A stretch of DNA of 64,000 bases from Sialis fuliginosa (taxonomy: Eukaryota; Arthropoda; Insecta; Megaloptera; Sialidae), in contig OY540816.1 in the NCBI GenBank assembly GCA_961205875.1, positions 14,270,701 to 14,334,700 on the forward strand, in the 5' to 3' direction. Below are positions 25,895 through 37,399 of the stretch, piece by piece (position 1 is the first letter of the stretch; the number at the start of each line of letters is the position of its first letter). The position numbers and the translations under genes were made by a program. Below the pieces are notes generated by a model that did no database searches, was not told where the DNA came from, and saw nothing but the letters and a program-made list of their open reading frames with translations.

Positions 25895-26488
25895 GATTAA
25901 ACGTATGTAATAAAATTAATTATACTTTCAAATTCAAAATTGTATTATTTTTTAAATATTCGCATATGAATATTAAACAATAAGTTTGTTTCAAAATATT
26001 TTATAAAATCTGTATCTGTGTAACTAGTGTAACATTCGAGGGTCAAAAGAAAAATCTGAGACCCAAGAAAATGTGATAGTTGTCATATTGTGGTGTACGA
26101 AAAGCAGAAATTGTTCAATTATTATTGAAATTTTTGAAAAAATATCAAGCATCGGGGTTGAGCCCCTATTAAAATATATGATTAATAGTAAAAATATCAA
26201 TGTAGTTACCAAATAAAAAAAATGTAAATAATATGTGAAAGTGGTTAAATTATTGATTATAAATAACGTAAATTCTAAAATTAATCATGATCTGAAAAAT
26301 GGCAGAATGTGAAACATTGCAATTTGTTGATAATAATATTTATTACACCAATATAACTATAACTAATATAACATTATGTGATTCATATCTCTTTCTATAT
26401 TTAATTTTTTAAGTATATAAGAATAAATCAGTTCTTAAAATTTGTATCGCATAAATATATAGTTAGTAAGCAAATATAAAAACCTAAA
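25895..26488. other. 3' flank of the KIND-FERM-PDZ gene
   Basis: Contains the AATAAA at 25909 and a second weaker signal, ATTAAA, near 25972. Otherwise AT-rich, with no gene seen. Confidence 0.5.
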
Positions 26489-26799
26489 CAGTCATACCCC
26501 GTGTCACGTCTATTTTTTTTTTCAGTTCGATTCCCCGAAATTTCATAGTTACGGCTCTTTAGCAAAATGATACTATTACTTAATTTACTTATGATAATGG
26601 CACTATTGTCAGTTTGTTTTGATTTGTTTACAAAATGGCAGATAAAAGTAACAGAAAAGGCTATTACACTAAATTCAAAAATTAAAATGATTAAACTTTA
26701 ACAGTGCAGTAAGAAAAGTAGTCCTTCAAATTGCAGATATTTTAAAGTTACGGTATCAGTCTGGAACCTAAGGTAACGTTACTCCGGAGTATGACTGTA
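26489..26799. mobile_element. Degenerate TIR element (ACAGTCATACYCCG ends)
   Basis: The left end ACAGTCATACCCCG is mirrored by CGGAGTATGACTGT at the right. Length is about 311 bases with no coding content. The ends resemble the Tc1/mariner-like element at 1733 (ACAGT...CC). The flanks are diverged, so the superfamily is not certain. Confidence 0.55.
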
Positions 26800-27860
26800 C
26801 TTATAGAAATAGAAATATAAATGTTGAAGTGCCAATATGAATAGAAGAAAATATAGTAATTTTTTGGCAAACCAAAAATAGTCTTCACTTAAAAATATAA
26901 TTATCTATTATTGTAATCAAAATGTGAGCTTATTGATTATTTAATAATAATTAATTAAGAATGTTAAAAGATAATAGATTTGTGTTGTTAATAGTTGTGA
27001 TAAATACCCATAGGTGGTGCTGTATGTATTGAGAAATTGAATTACTGGTCAGAGTATTTAATTAAATAAAATGACTGTTTGAACAAAAAAGTAGTTATGA
27101 CTTATGCTTATATGTTATGAGAAAATGAAATAATGCTATTGTAGGTTAATTATATATTATAGTAATGTAATCTAAGTTATGTTATTCACTAGTTCGAATT
27201 CAACAAATATTAAGACAGGTATACATTTAAGCACGGACAAATATGAAGTAAATCTAGAATTACCAAAATGTTTACTAACATATAGGGTTGCAGATTACTA
27301 AAACGTTCCAGTAGGACATTGTCTATGTGGAGCTTTAATTTTTTTTTAATTTCTACTAAGATTAAATTAAAACTATATTTAAACTGGAAGTCACCAGCTG
27401 GATTGTTACTGTAAAGGGCAAATTGAAATCATTTATTTCGATAAAGATTAATATTTTGCATGTCATAAGTCCACGTAAACAGAATCCAAATGTTTTTAAT
27501 TTTCTTTGTAACATAAAAGCAGCTATTGTGGCTTGAATATAAAAATTAGATATATTTATTTTAGATCTATTTATTCTACACAATTCTTTATTACATTATA
27601 TTGTTCAATATTTAACGGTTTAGGCAGCGTATTGCTAAAGAGCGTGCTGGCGGCAAACTTTTTTCCAACTTGATTTACTATTATCATTACTGCTTATTCC
27701 TTATGTTACTTAATGTAACCAAATATATCTTATAACCTGACCAGAGAACATCTATGAATTAAAAAAAAAAACATAAATTTGATATTAATTTAATTTTGTA
27801 TTACAGATTTATTTATAATATTTATTAAAATTTACAAAATATATTTATGATAAAACAATA
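26800..27860. other. Intergenic, AT-rich
   Basis: No gene or convincing repeat seen between the TIR element and the 3' end of the RING gene. Confidence 0.5.
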
Positions 27861-27911
27861 TTTATTAAAATTTATAATTAAAATTTTCAAGATATAAAAC
27901 ATATTATAAAT

Positions 27912-28352
27912 TTAGAAGGAAACTCTTTCAATTGGCAAAAAAATGGGATGGACATCAAATTCTTTTAAAAATTTATTGCAAATAGGGCACATTCTAGATC
28001 TTTTTACAATATTTGTGATACATTCAGTACAAAATACATGTCCACAAATCGTGCTACTTAGTGGTTGACTTCCAAACGGGTTAATGCAAATAGGGCATTC
28101 TCCATATAATTTGTTATTTGAATCTTCATTTTCTATAGCTTTTATGGTAATACTAAGATTGTTATTTAATTTTAAACATCGTTTGTTATCGGGAAGCTCC
28201 AAAACCTCAAATTCTAATTCATTCGAAAACTGATCAGCTTTAGGAGATATAATTCCAGAAATTTCTGTTTGAACTTTGACAGATTTCTTTTTCTTTATTG
28301 CACCTGTAGATTGTGGTTTGGTTTTTACAATATTAATTCTATTTTGATTCAT
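27912..28352 (-). CDS. Small C-terminal RING finger protein, RNF4-like
   Basis: A single coding exon of 146 residues. A C3HC4 RING occupies about residues 86-126: CPIC, then C-x-H-x-x-C (CGHVFC), C (TEC), and CPIC. It is followed by a short HPIFL tail like that of RNF4. RNF4 proteins are SUMO-targeted ubiquitin E3 ligases of the nucleus. That role is inferred here from the RING and tail; the hydrophobic-acidic stretch FEVLELPD (about 48-55) is the best SUMO-interaction candidate. The basic KKKKS near residue 20 could be a nuclear signal. At 146 residues it is shorter than vertebrate RNF4 (about 190). A 59-base intron in the 5' leader is likely (28371-28429, donor GTATAT, acceptor TTTTTCAG). 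A minus-strand AATAAA sits at 27861-27866. Another small nuclear RING family cannot be excluded. Confidence 0.85.
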   Translation of the reverse strand: MNQNRINIVKTKPQSTGAIKKKKSVKVQTEISGIISPKADQFSNELEFEVLELPDNKRCLKLNNNLSITIKAIENEDSNNKLYGECPICINPFGSQPLSSTICGHVFCTECITNIVKRSRMCPICNKFLKEFDVHPIFLPIERVSF

Positions 28353-28721
28353 TTTGTTTGCAATTGAATACTGAAAAATATAATATACATTATTAATTTC
28401 TTTTTATATTAATAAATAACCATATATACCTGTATTTACACTTTTAAAAACTAATGTTCTAATAATATAAAATCACAATGTTATTCAGAAGTCTAAATGC
28501 AACTAAAATCTGTTTTCAAACAAGTTGCAAAGTATAATAAGTAGATAATAGATAATGATTTGCATAAATTTGATTTTATAATTAATCAGTATATAATCTC
28601 TTTATTGTAAGATTGGCAAATTTAAATTTATTTTAGTCATGTTTTAGTTAGTTTTACTAAATATTATTTTTGTTTAAAATATCATTAAAAAAGTTTTCAG
28701 TTGTTAATTTGTCAACATGAA

Positions 28722-28928
28722 TTAAAATAATGAAATTGTAAAATGTATCATAAAAAATACTAGTACATTAGCATAGTTAATTCTTCCAAATGGAACAATG
28801 CCAATAACACAAAATATAACATTCAAAATAGATGCAATTAGAAATATGATTTCAGTTCCAGTCCAAACAAATATTACATTCGTTAAATCTTCAAAAATTA
28901 AAATGGATATCAATAAATATTTTAACAT
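28722..28928 (-). CDS. Possible small membrane protein or last exon, unrecognised
   Basis: A 68-codon frame, strongly hydrophobic, with about two membrane-length segments separated by short polar bits (FEDLTN, FGRINYAN). An AG acceptor-like sequence (TTATAATTTAG) lies just upstream on the minus strand near 28942, so it could be a terminal exon. I found no partner exon and recognise no family. In AT-rich DNA, T-rich strands readily yield hydrophobic chance frames, so this is weak. Confidence 0.18.
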   Translation of the reverse strand: MLKYLLISILIFEDLTNVIFVWTGTEIIFLIASILNVIFCVIGIVPFGRINYANVLVFFMIHFTISLF

Positions 28929-29213
28929 ACAAAGATCTAAATTATAATAAATCCAAATTTATTGGGAGATATTTATTATCAAAAAATTTAAAAAAGTAAT
29001 TTTGATGATTCTATACCAGATTATATATTTATATGTATATATGCAGAGCTTTATCTGTCATGTAACGCAGTGGAACAGTGTTCTGATACCTTTTTTTATG
29101 GCATAGAAAAAGCTGCTTTAAATTTAATTTAAATGATATTTGAGTATAATTTTCTTTAGTAAAAAGCTTAACAAAAAGTAGGTTCTGATAACTTTTTACT
29201 TAAAAAAAGCCCT

Positions 29214-29214
29214 G

Positions 29215-29242
<28 letters not shown>
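29214..29242. repeat. (TA)n microsatellite
   Basis: About 13 uninterrupted TA units. The flanking sequence 28950-30560 is AT-rich, with no gene seen. Confidence 0.9.
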
Positions 29243-29245
<3 letters not shown>

Positions 29246-30562
29246 TTGTGCTTAAGTGTGTACCCGTCTTTGCTGTAATTATGTATATTAGATAAGAATG
29301 TGAGCTTACAAACAAAAAACAGTTCAAAAATCGGCATTTTCGACAATGAAAGATTTAAAGTTCTTCTAAATAATGAAATATACAATAAAATAAATAATGG
29401 AGGGACCAGAGAGTTAAATAATTTTATAACATACTTGAATTATAAAGTAAACTGGGACATTACATAACTTCAATGGTTTTTTAAATAAAAAAATTATTAT
29501 CCTTCTATATACCTGGTACCCTGATATTAGTGGCTGGTGTAAGGGGATCATTATACCCTTTTGATGGCGATATGAGTTAATGTGACGTACGTCTTTTAGG
29601 CAAAAGGCAAATTAAAACATCTTGGTGCCTTTTCAATTGTAAAACTCGCTGATACAAAATCTTGAGCCGCCACTGCCTGATATCCAGTAAAATATTTTAA
29701 TATTTCTTTATGCTATTAAAATATTGTTGAAAAATATGTATTCCCTATGAAACTTAAAAAATTATGAATAGAAAACATAAAATGCCTAAACTGTAAATTG
29801 GTACTAATAATATTATTTGTTGAAATATATGTACACAATAAATAATTATCTGTTTATTTTAGAATATTTAAATGCTTTTACAATTTTTACTAAGTCAATA
29901 TTTTATAACTTATAGGTACTATAGTTATTATTTTTAAAATAACATACATGTAGGTATAATAAAATGTAAATAAATTATTATAGTAATTACTATTACATTT
30001 TTATCATGAAACATTTATTTTTGTAGATGTTTATTTTCAATGATTCAAATGTAGGATTTGTATTTTTTATATTATTATTTCATAATATATTCCATAAACA
30101 GTTTTTTTATGTGTTGAAATAACAATTTTTGTAATGATGTTGTTAAAAGTGTGTAAATAATTACAAAAACATCTATTATGTTTATAAAAATAATTAAGGT
30201 AATTGAGTTAATAATTGTTAAGTAATATTTAGGCCTTTTAATATGACTGAATATTTTTAAGCTAAATTTTAGCTTTATTGTCGTATAATCATTATGTGCT
30301 TTGTACTTTATTTTCATAAACATATATGATGTAGAATAGATAGACGTTTAGAACAATATTTGTTGTATAAAATTGTTTATTTACAATAAAAACGCATATT
30401 AAACATTCGTGTATTAAAAGTTATATTTACATATTTGATTCCCTTGTTTTATTCCTTTTACTATATAACTAACTGGTGGACAAGGTTCGTAAATACTTTA
30501 CCTACACCATGACCATGATACAATTAATATAATATTATTATATATAATAATACAATAAAAAA

Positions 30563-33500
30563 TATTTTTTCAATAAATATCCAATAATACATAGTATGTA
30601 TGTCTCAACAATGACGCCATGTAATAAGTACGTATATAATAAATATTTATAAATAAAAGGTAAGTAATTTTCAATCATACAATACTTTATACCTGTGTAG
30701 ATAAACAGGTAACAAAGAACTAATTAAGAGCATCTATGTAGATAAATAGATGTTTTAAATTCACTTAGTTTTCAGTTTTGAAAGTATAAACGTTATCGTA
30801 TGTAACATACATTATATCAGATTTTAAATTCATTCATTAATACATACGATAACGTCTTCTTTGACAAAAAAAATTGATTTAGTCGGAACGGCATCTGAAA
30901 ATAATATTGAAATTTGAAAGATACATGTGGCTCTATCTAACAAAAATAGTTCGAACTAATATTTTTTGATAGTTCAAATTTGTCCCGCTAGATGGTACCT
31001 ACTATGTACTTTTTAAATTTCAATGTATTTTTCAGATGCCATTCCGACTAAATCATTTTTTTTGCAAGTTAGAGACGCTATCGTAAGTATTAGAGCATCC
31101 TAATTCCAAATATGGCCATAAAAAATTGCACTCGGAATGATAAAACCGTTTTTAATTAACTTTTGTCTAAGAAAAAATGTTAAAATTATGAACCAGTGAA
31201 AGCATTTAAAATCTGATATCATATATGATATCAACAAGTCTTCTTACATACGATGGCGTGCATAATATTTTTAAATTCAAAATGGGTGTATCAATTAAAG
31301 TACTGAAAAACACATCCTTATTGAATTTGAAAATAATGAACATGCCATCGTATGTATTATGACACGCTGATAACATAAATGATAATAGATTTTAAATCAA
31401 TTCACTGGTTCAAAATTTGATGAAATTTTTTAAGACTAAAGTTGATAAAAAACCGTGTTATCGATCCGAGCGCAACTTTTTATGGGCATATTTGGAATCA
31501 GGGTGCCCTAATACATACGATAGCGTCTCTAACTCGCCAAAAAAAAAATTTCCCCAAAAAGAAACAACAATAGTATGGCTTAAAAAACAGTCGAAAAACA
31601 CTTTTTTCGATTTTCAAATAATTAGATACGTTATCGCATGTAAAGGGATACGCTAATTCGACAATTTTTATCTGTTGTGAAATTCATCAAAGGGTTCAAA
31701 AGTTACAGCCAATTTACGACGAAAAATTGATAAAAAACAGTGATAGCGGTCTGAGCGGAATTTTTTATCAATATTTTTGGAATCACCATGCTGTTATACA
31801 TCCGATAGCGTGCCTAACTCGACAAAAAAATTTTAATCTAATGACGGCACCTTCACCATGGTGAAGGTGCCGCCGTGTTACGTCATCAGATAAAAAAAAT
31901 TTTTTGTCGAGTTAGGCACGCTATCGGATGTATAACAGCATGGTGATTCCAAAAATGTTGATAAAAAGTTCCGCTCGAATCTCTCTTACAGTTTTTTATC
32001 AATTTTTCGTCGTAAAATGGCTGTAACTTTTGAATCCTTTGATGAATTTCACAACAGATAAAAATTGTCGAATTAGCGTATCCCTTTACATGCGATAACG
32101 TATCTAATTATTTGAAAATCGAAAAAAGTGTTTTTCGAGTGTTTTTTAAGCCATACTATAGCCTTGTTTCTTTTTGGGAAAAATTTTTTTTTTGGCGAGT
32201 TAGACACGCTATCGTATGTATTAGGGCACCCTGATTCCAAATATGCCCATAAAAAGTTGCGCTCGGATCGATAACATGGTTTTTTATCAAGTTTTCTCTT
32301 AGAAATTTTAGTGAAAATTTGAACCAGTGAATGTATTTAAAATCTGATATCATATATGTTATCAGCGAGTGTTCTTACATACGATAGCGTGTCTATTACT
32401 TTCAAATTCAAAAAGAGTGTATTTTTTAGTACGATAATTAATACATCCATTTTGAATTTGAAAGTAATAGACACCCCATCGTATGTAAGAAGACTCGCTG
32501 ATAACATAAATGATATCAGATTAAAATTCCTTTGTTTGTTAAAAATTTCAAGCAAATTTTTTAGACACATGTTGATAAAAAACAGTTTCATCGGTCCGAG
32601 CGAAACTTTTTATATGCATTTTTGGACTCAGGATGCCATAATACATACGATAACGTCTCTAACACGTTTAAAAAAAATTGACTTAATCGGAATGGCTTCT
32701 GAAAAATAATAATAATTTTTTCAGAAGCCATTCCGACTAAGTAAATTTTTTTAAACGTGTTAGAGACGTTCTCGTATGTATTAGGGCATCCTGAGTCCAA
32801 AAATGTATATAAAAAGTTTCGCTCGGATCGATGAAATTGTTTTTTTTATCAACATTTGTTCAAAAAATTTGCTTGAAATTTTTAACAAACAAAGGCATTT
32901 TAATCTGGTGTTATATATGATATCAGCGTGTCCTTTTACATATGATGGCGTGCATAATATTTTAAAATTCAAAATGGGTGTATCAATTAAAGTACTGAAA
33001 AACACATCCTTATTAAATTTGAAAATAATTAACACGCCATGGTATGTTATTTGACACGCTGATAACATAAATGATAATAGATTTTAAATCAATTCACTGG
33101 TTCAAAATTTGATGAAATTTTTTAAGACAAAACTTGATAAAAAACCATGTTATTGATCCGAGCGCAACTTTTTATGGGCATATTTGGAATCAGGGTGCCC
33201 TAATACATACGATAGCGTCTTTAACTCGCCAAAAAAAAATTTTCCCCAAAAAGAAACAAGGCTATAGTATGGCTTAAAAAACAGTCGAAAAACACTTTTT
33301 TCGATTTTCAAATAATTAGATACGTTATCGCATGTAAAGGGATACGCTAATTCGACAATTTTTATCTGTTGTGAAATTCATCAAAGGGTTCAAAAGTTAT
33401 AGCCATTTTACGACGAAAAATTGATAAAAAACAGTGATAGCGGTTCGAGCGGAATTTTTTATCAATATTTTTGGAATCACCATTCTGTTATTCATACGAT

Positions 33501-34985
33501 AGCGTACCTAACTCGACAAAAAAAAATTTATCTGATGACGTAACATGACGGCACCTCTACCATATATACGGAATAAAATATTTTTTGATATTTTTGTATT
33601 CCTTATTCAAAAATAAGATATATATAGTATTTTTGTACTTTTTTATATATGGTGGAGGTGCTGTCATGTTACGTCATCAGATAATTTTTTTTTGTCGAGT
33701 TACGCACGCTATCGTATGTATAACAGCATGGTGATTCCAAAAATGTTGATAAAAAATTCCGCTCGAACCGCTATCACTGTTTTTTATCAATTTTTCGTCG
33801 TAAAATGGCTATAACTTTTGAACCCTTTGATGAATTTCGCAATTGATAAAAATTGTCGAATTAGCGTGTCCCTTTACATGCGATAACGTATCTAATTATT
33901 TGAAAATCGAAAAAAGTATTTTTCGACTGTTTTTTAAGCCATACTATAGCCTTGTTTCGTTTTGGAAAAAAATTTTTTTTGGCGAGTTAGAGACGCTATC
34001 GTATGTATTAGGGCACCCTGATTCCAAATATGCCCATAAAAAGTTGCGCTCGGATCGATAACATGGTTTTTTATCAAGTTTTGTCTTAGAAATTTTAGTG
34101 AAAATTTGAACCAGTGAATGTATTTAAAATCTGATATAATATATGTTATCAGCGTGTCATAATACATACGATGGCGTGTTTATTACTTTCAAATTCAAAA
34201 AGAGTATGTTTTTTGGTACGATAATTAATACATCTATTTTAAATTTGAAAGTAATAAACACCCCATCGTATGTAAGAAGACTCGCTGATAACATATATGA
34301 TATCAGATTTTCAATGCTTTCACATAATTTTTTCTCATAATTTTAACATTTTTTTTAGACAAAAGTTGATGAAAAATGGTTTTATCGTTCTGAGTGCAAT
34401 TTTTTATGGGCATATTTTTAATTAGGATGCTCTAATACATACGATAGCGTCTCTAACTTGCAAAAAAAATGATTTAGTCGGAATGGCATCTGAAAAATAC
34501 ATTGAAATTTAAAAAGTACATGTAGTACCATCTAGTAGGACAAACATGAACTATCAAAAACTTATTAGTTCAAGTAGTTTTTGCTAGATGGCGCTACATG
34601 TACCTTTAAAATTTCAATATTATTTTCAGATGCCGTTCCGACTAATCATTTTTTTTGACAAAGACGTTATCGTATGTATTAATGAATGAATTTTAAATCT
34701 GGTGCAATATATGTTATCAGTGTTTCCTCTTACATACGATGACATGTATACTTTCAAAACTATAAAAACTGAGTGAATTTAAAGCATCTATTTATCTACA
34801 TAGATGCTCATAATTAGTTCTTTGTTACCTGTTTATCTACACAGGTATAAAATATTGTACAATTGAAATTACTTACCTTTTATTTATAAATATTTATTAT
34901 ATACTTACTTATTAAATGGCATCATTGTTGAGACATAGATACTATGTATTATTGATGCACCTATTGATTATTTATTGAAAAATTA
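30563..34985. repeat. 4.4-kb nested palindrome (self-similar foldback element)
   Basis: The two halves, 30563-32711 and 32712-34985, are inverted copies. For example, ACCTGTGTAGATAAACAGGT at 30691 is mirrored at 34827-34846, and CGGAATGGCTTCTGA at 32688 is mirrored at 32721-32735. Each half contains its own palindrome: the left centred at 31860.5 (CACCATGGTG), the right at 33605.5. Those arms contain smaller hairpins centred near 31300, 32425, 32990 and 34215, plus outer ones near 30955 and 34560. The word TACATACGATAGCGT or close variants recurs about 26 times in alternating orientation at hairpin bases. The right half carries roughly 90 extra bases at its inner centre, a loop of low-complexity TTTTTGT. 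No protein is supported; open frames here mirror each other. It could be a foldback transposon or a long-hairpin RNA locus. Confidence 0.9.
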
Positions 34986-35306
34986 CTTTTAATAAAAAAA
35001 TAAAATAAAACAGATCACCTTGGGATTCAAACACTGAACCTCTTTTTAATAAGGTCTCTTATTTTGATTCAATATTTTACTGGTTTAAAGAGCCGACAGA
35101 ATTCTTTTTCGCAATTTTCTCTATCTTTTGAGTGAATCAATAGTTTGTTGACATTGAGTAATCTACGCCTGATACTTGTACACACTAGACATCATCTATT
35201 ACTGTGCTCAAAATTACTCAAATGAAATCAATTTTTAATAAATGAATGAATATTGTTTGCTACACTCAAACGTCAAACAGGATTTTGACAGCTAGCATCA
35301 AAATAG

Positions 35307-35372
35307 GTCACGTGACAGGATTTGGCGCTAGCGTCTAGCGTCACATGAAAAGGCACCCACATTGGGCGGGAA
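35307..35372 (+). promoter_or_regulatory. RNASEH2A promoter: E-box and two E2F-like sites
   Basis: Within 130 bases upstream of the RNASEH2A start are three sites: the palindrome GTCACGTGAC (35307-35316), a canonical E2F word TTTGGCGC (35321-35328), and GGGCGGGAA (35364-35372), whose complement TTCCCGCCC is a second E2F-type site. ATCGAT-like DREF half sequence AATCGATTT follows. E2F control would fit an S-phase DNA repair gene. Function is inferred from motifs only. Confidence 0.6.
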
Positions 35373-35432
35373 GAAATCGATTTAAAAATTCTACTGTGAT
35401 TCTAACCTCTATAAAATTGTCAAACGTTAATC

Positions 35433-37214
35433 ATGGATTCGATGGATTCTTTAGAAAAAATGAATCCTTATTTATCTGAACAAAATAATTCGCAAAACTT
35501 TACTTATATGTCACCTATACCTGAAATATGTAAGAAGGAAGAATGCATTTTAGGTGTTGATGAAGCCGGGAGAGGACCAGTTCTAGGTAAAATTAAAACC
35601 TGTTATTTATTATTCGAATACAAATATAGTTTTAATGGTTTTTCAGGACCTATGGTATATGGTATAGCTTATATTCCTAAATCTAAAGTAGAGGTATTAA
35701 AAACAAATGGTTGCGTTGATTCAAAAGCACTTGATGAAGCTAAACGAGATGTTGTATTTTCAAAAATATGTGATACCTGTGATTGCCTTGGATGGGCAGT
35801 AGAAGTAAATGCGCTTTGTATTATATTAATGTTTTTTGTATTAATTTATTATGTTTTAATAGGTTATTTCACCAAATATAATATGTCAAAGTATGCTTTC
35901 TCGAACTAAAAGATCTTTGAACGTTGTTTCAATGGATTCAGCGATTGATCTTATAAAAAACACTCTTGCAGCAGAAGTGAATGTAACCGAAATTTATGTT
36001 GATACAGTAAGTGTGATGAAATTAAATCCGTACCTATTTCAATCAATAATTAATTCTTTTGTGTCAGGTTGGACCACCAGAAAAATATCAAGCTTACTTA
36101 TCAGATATATTTCCAAATATTAAAATAACTGTAGCAAAGAAAGCTGACTCTACATATCCTATAGTATCAGCTGCAAGTATCTGTGCAAAAGTCACAAGAG
36201 ATCATATGTTGCAAGTTTGGAAGTTTAGAGAGGGCTTAGAAGCTACACACAAAGATTTTGGAAGTGGTTATCCTGGCGGTAATTTTTTTTATATTCAATA
36301 GTTATTTATATCCACAGAATAATTTATATCTAAGTTCTGTTAGAATTATATATTATTGTTAGTTAATTGTATTATGTTTTATTACAAAAGCTAAATAAAA
36401 CTGATTTTTTAACACAAAAAAAGCCAGTACATTCTTGTACAAATGAACGTATTGCATTGGTGATTTCAAATTGTATATATGTCAATCTAACAACATATTC
36501 ACTTTAGAGCAAATAAAATAATGGGAGTACGGGAGTGGTAACAAACAACAATGAAAAGAGAAAAGAACGTACTGAGTTGCTCCTATTCAATCTATATGTT
36601 TTAATTTTTGTCATAATTAACATCATCAAAGCTGGTTAGGTAAAGAGATTTTGGTACAACATTGAGTTACCAGTTTGCTCCAGTTATATTTTATCTCAAT
36701 GCTTTATTAGTAGACAAATTTAAATTAATCGGTATAGTAGACAGTAGAGAACTATTGTATGAAAAAACAATAGCCTTTCAAGAAAATAGCTGCATGCTCT
36801 GTCACCAGTGGAATAAAATGCTTATTGCCAAAAAAATCAAATAAAGTAAAAATATTATATTTTCTTATTTCTTTTAATTAATAATAATAATTTCATTATT
36901 ACAGTAATTTATCTTAAAATTAAAATTAAAATTTTATCACTACTTTTTCAGATCCAGTTACGAAGAAATTTATTTTAAATAACATAGATCAAGTATTTGG
37001 TTTTCCACAACTTGTTAGATTCAGTTGGTCAACTGCTGACAAATTACTTGATGAAAAAGCTTGTAGTGTTGATTGGTCCGATGATGAAAATGAAAAATCT
37101 AATCCAAAATCACAAAAAATGACCACATTTTTTCCTGTTAATGGTGTAAAGAAACCTAAACATTTATTTTTTTCACAAAGAAATTTACAAAATACAGCAT
37201 CTATTTGTGAATAA
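35433..37214 (+). CDS. RNASEH2A: Ribonuclease H2 subunit A
   Basis: Five exons (35433-35586, 35647-35804, 35863-36006, 36068-36278, 36952-37214) join in phase to 309 residues; human RNASEH2A has 299. It is the catalytic subunit of nuclear RNase H2, which cleaves at single ribonucleotides in DNA and in RNA:DNA hybrids, normally with subunits B and C. The motif [14 protein letters not shown] gives Asp43 and Glu44. [12 protein letters not shown] gives Asp151. [22 protein letters not shown] gives Asp179, completing the DEDD active site. SGYPGDP is also conserved. The chosen ATG lies 60 bases after the E2F-like GGCGGGAA, and Met4 or Met10 are alternatives. Intron 4 (673 bases) holds no recognised element. 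The tail [11 protein letters not shown] (residues 274-284) resembles a PCNA-interacting peptide with Ser in place of the leading Gln. ATTAAA at 37305 may be the poly(A) signal. Confidence 0.97.
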
Positions 37215-37314
37215 TGTTAATAAGTTTTAATTATTTTATATTTTCTTGTATTATAATTGTTGCAGTATATATATTTGTATGTAATATCTTTTTTATATCT
37301 TTACATTAAAGAGA

Positions 37315-37392
37315 TTGTATGACATAGATTGATAGATTGACGCTGACTTACATAAAGTGCTATGGCTCACTTAGTCTATGTCATACAATGTC
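37315..37392. repeat. Short inverted repeat downstream of RNASEH2A
   Basis: ATTGTATGACATAGATT is mirrored by AGTCTATGTCATACAAT about 40 bases later, just after the likely poly(A) site. It may be a small MITE or a 3'-end hairpin. Confidence 0.55.
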
Positions 37393-37399
37393 TGGTTTA

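Noticed and set aside
29200-29385. 61-codon minus-strand frame
   Set aside because: It ends in an IYIYIY run that comes from the TA microsatellite.
31417-34340. Several 65-117-codon open frames on both strands
   Set aside because: They are mirror images of each other within the nested palindrome and have low-complexity composition, so they are by-products of the repeat.
30563-34985. Regularly spaced short repeats resembling a CRISPR array
   Set aside because: Orientation alternates, spacing is irregular (about 100-170 bases), the genome is eukaryotic, and spacers are themselves repeated in inverse.
35005-35060. tRNA-like segment (minus strand GTTTGAATCCCAAGG)
   Set aside because: The B-box-like word is present, but no acceptor stem, D-arm or anticodon arm could be paired.
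36662-36844. 60-codon frame in RNASEH2A intron 4
   Set aside because: It lies between two exons that join perfectly to give conserved SGYPGDP; no splice signals or homology.
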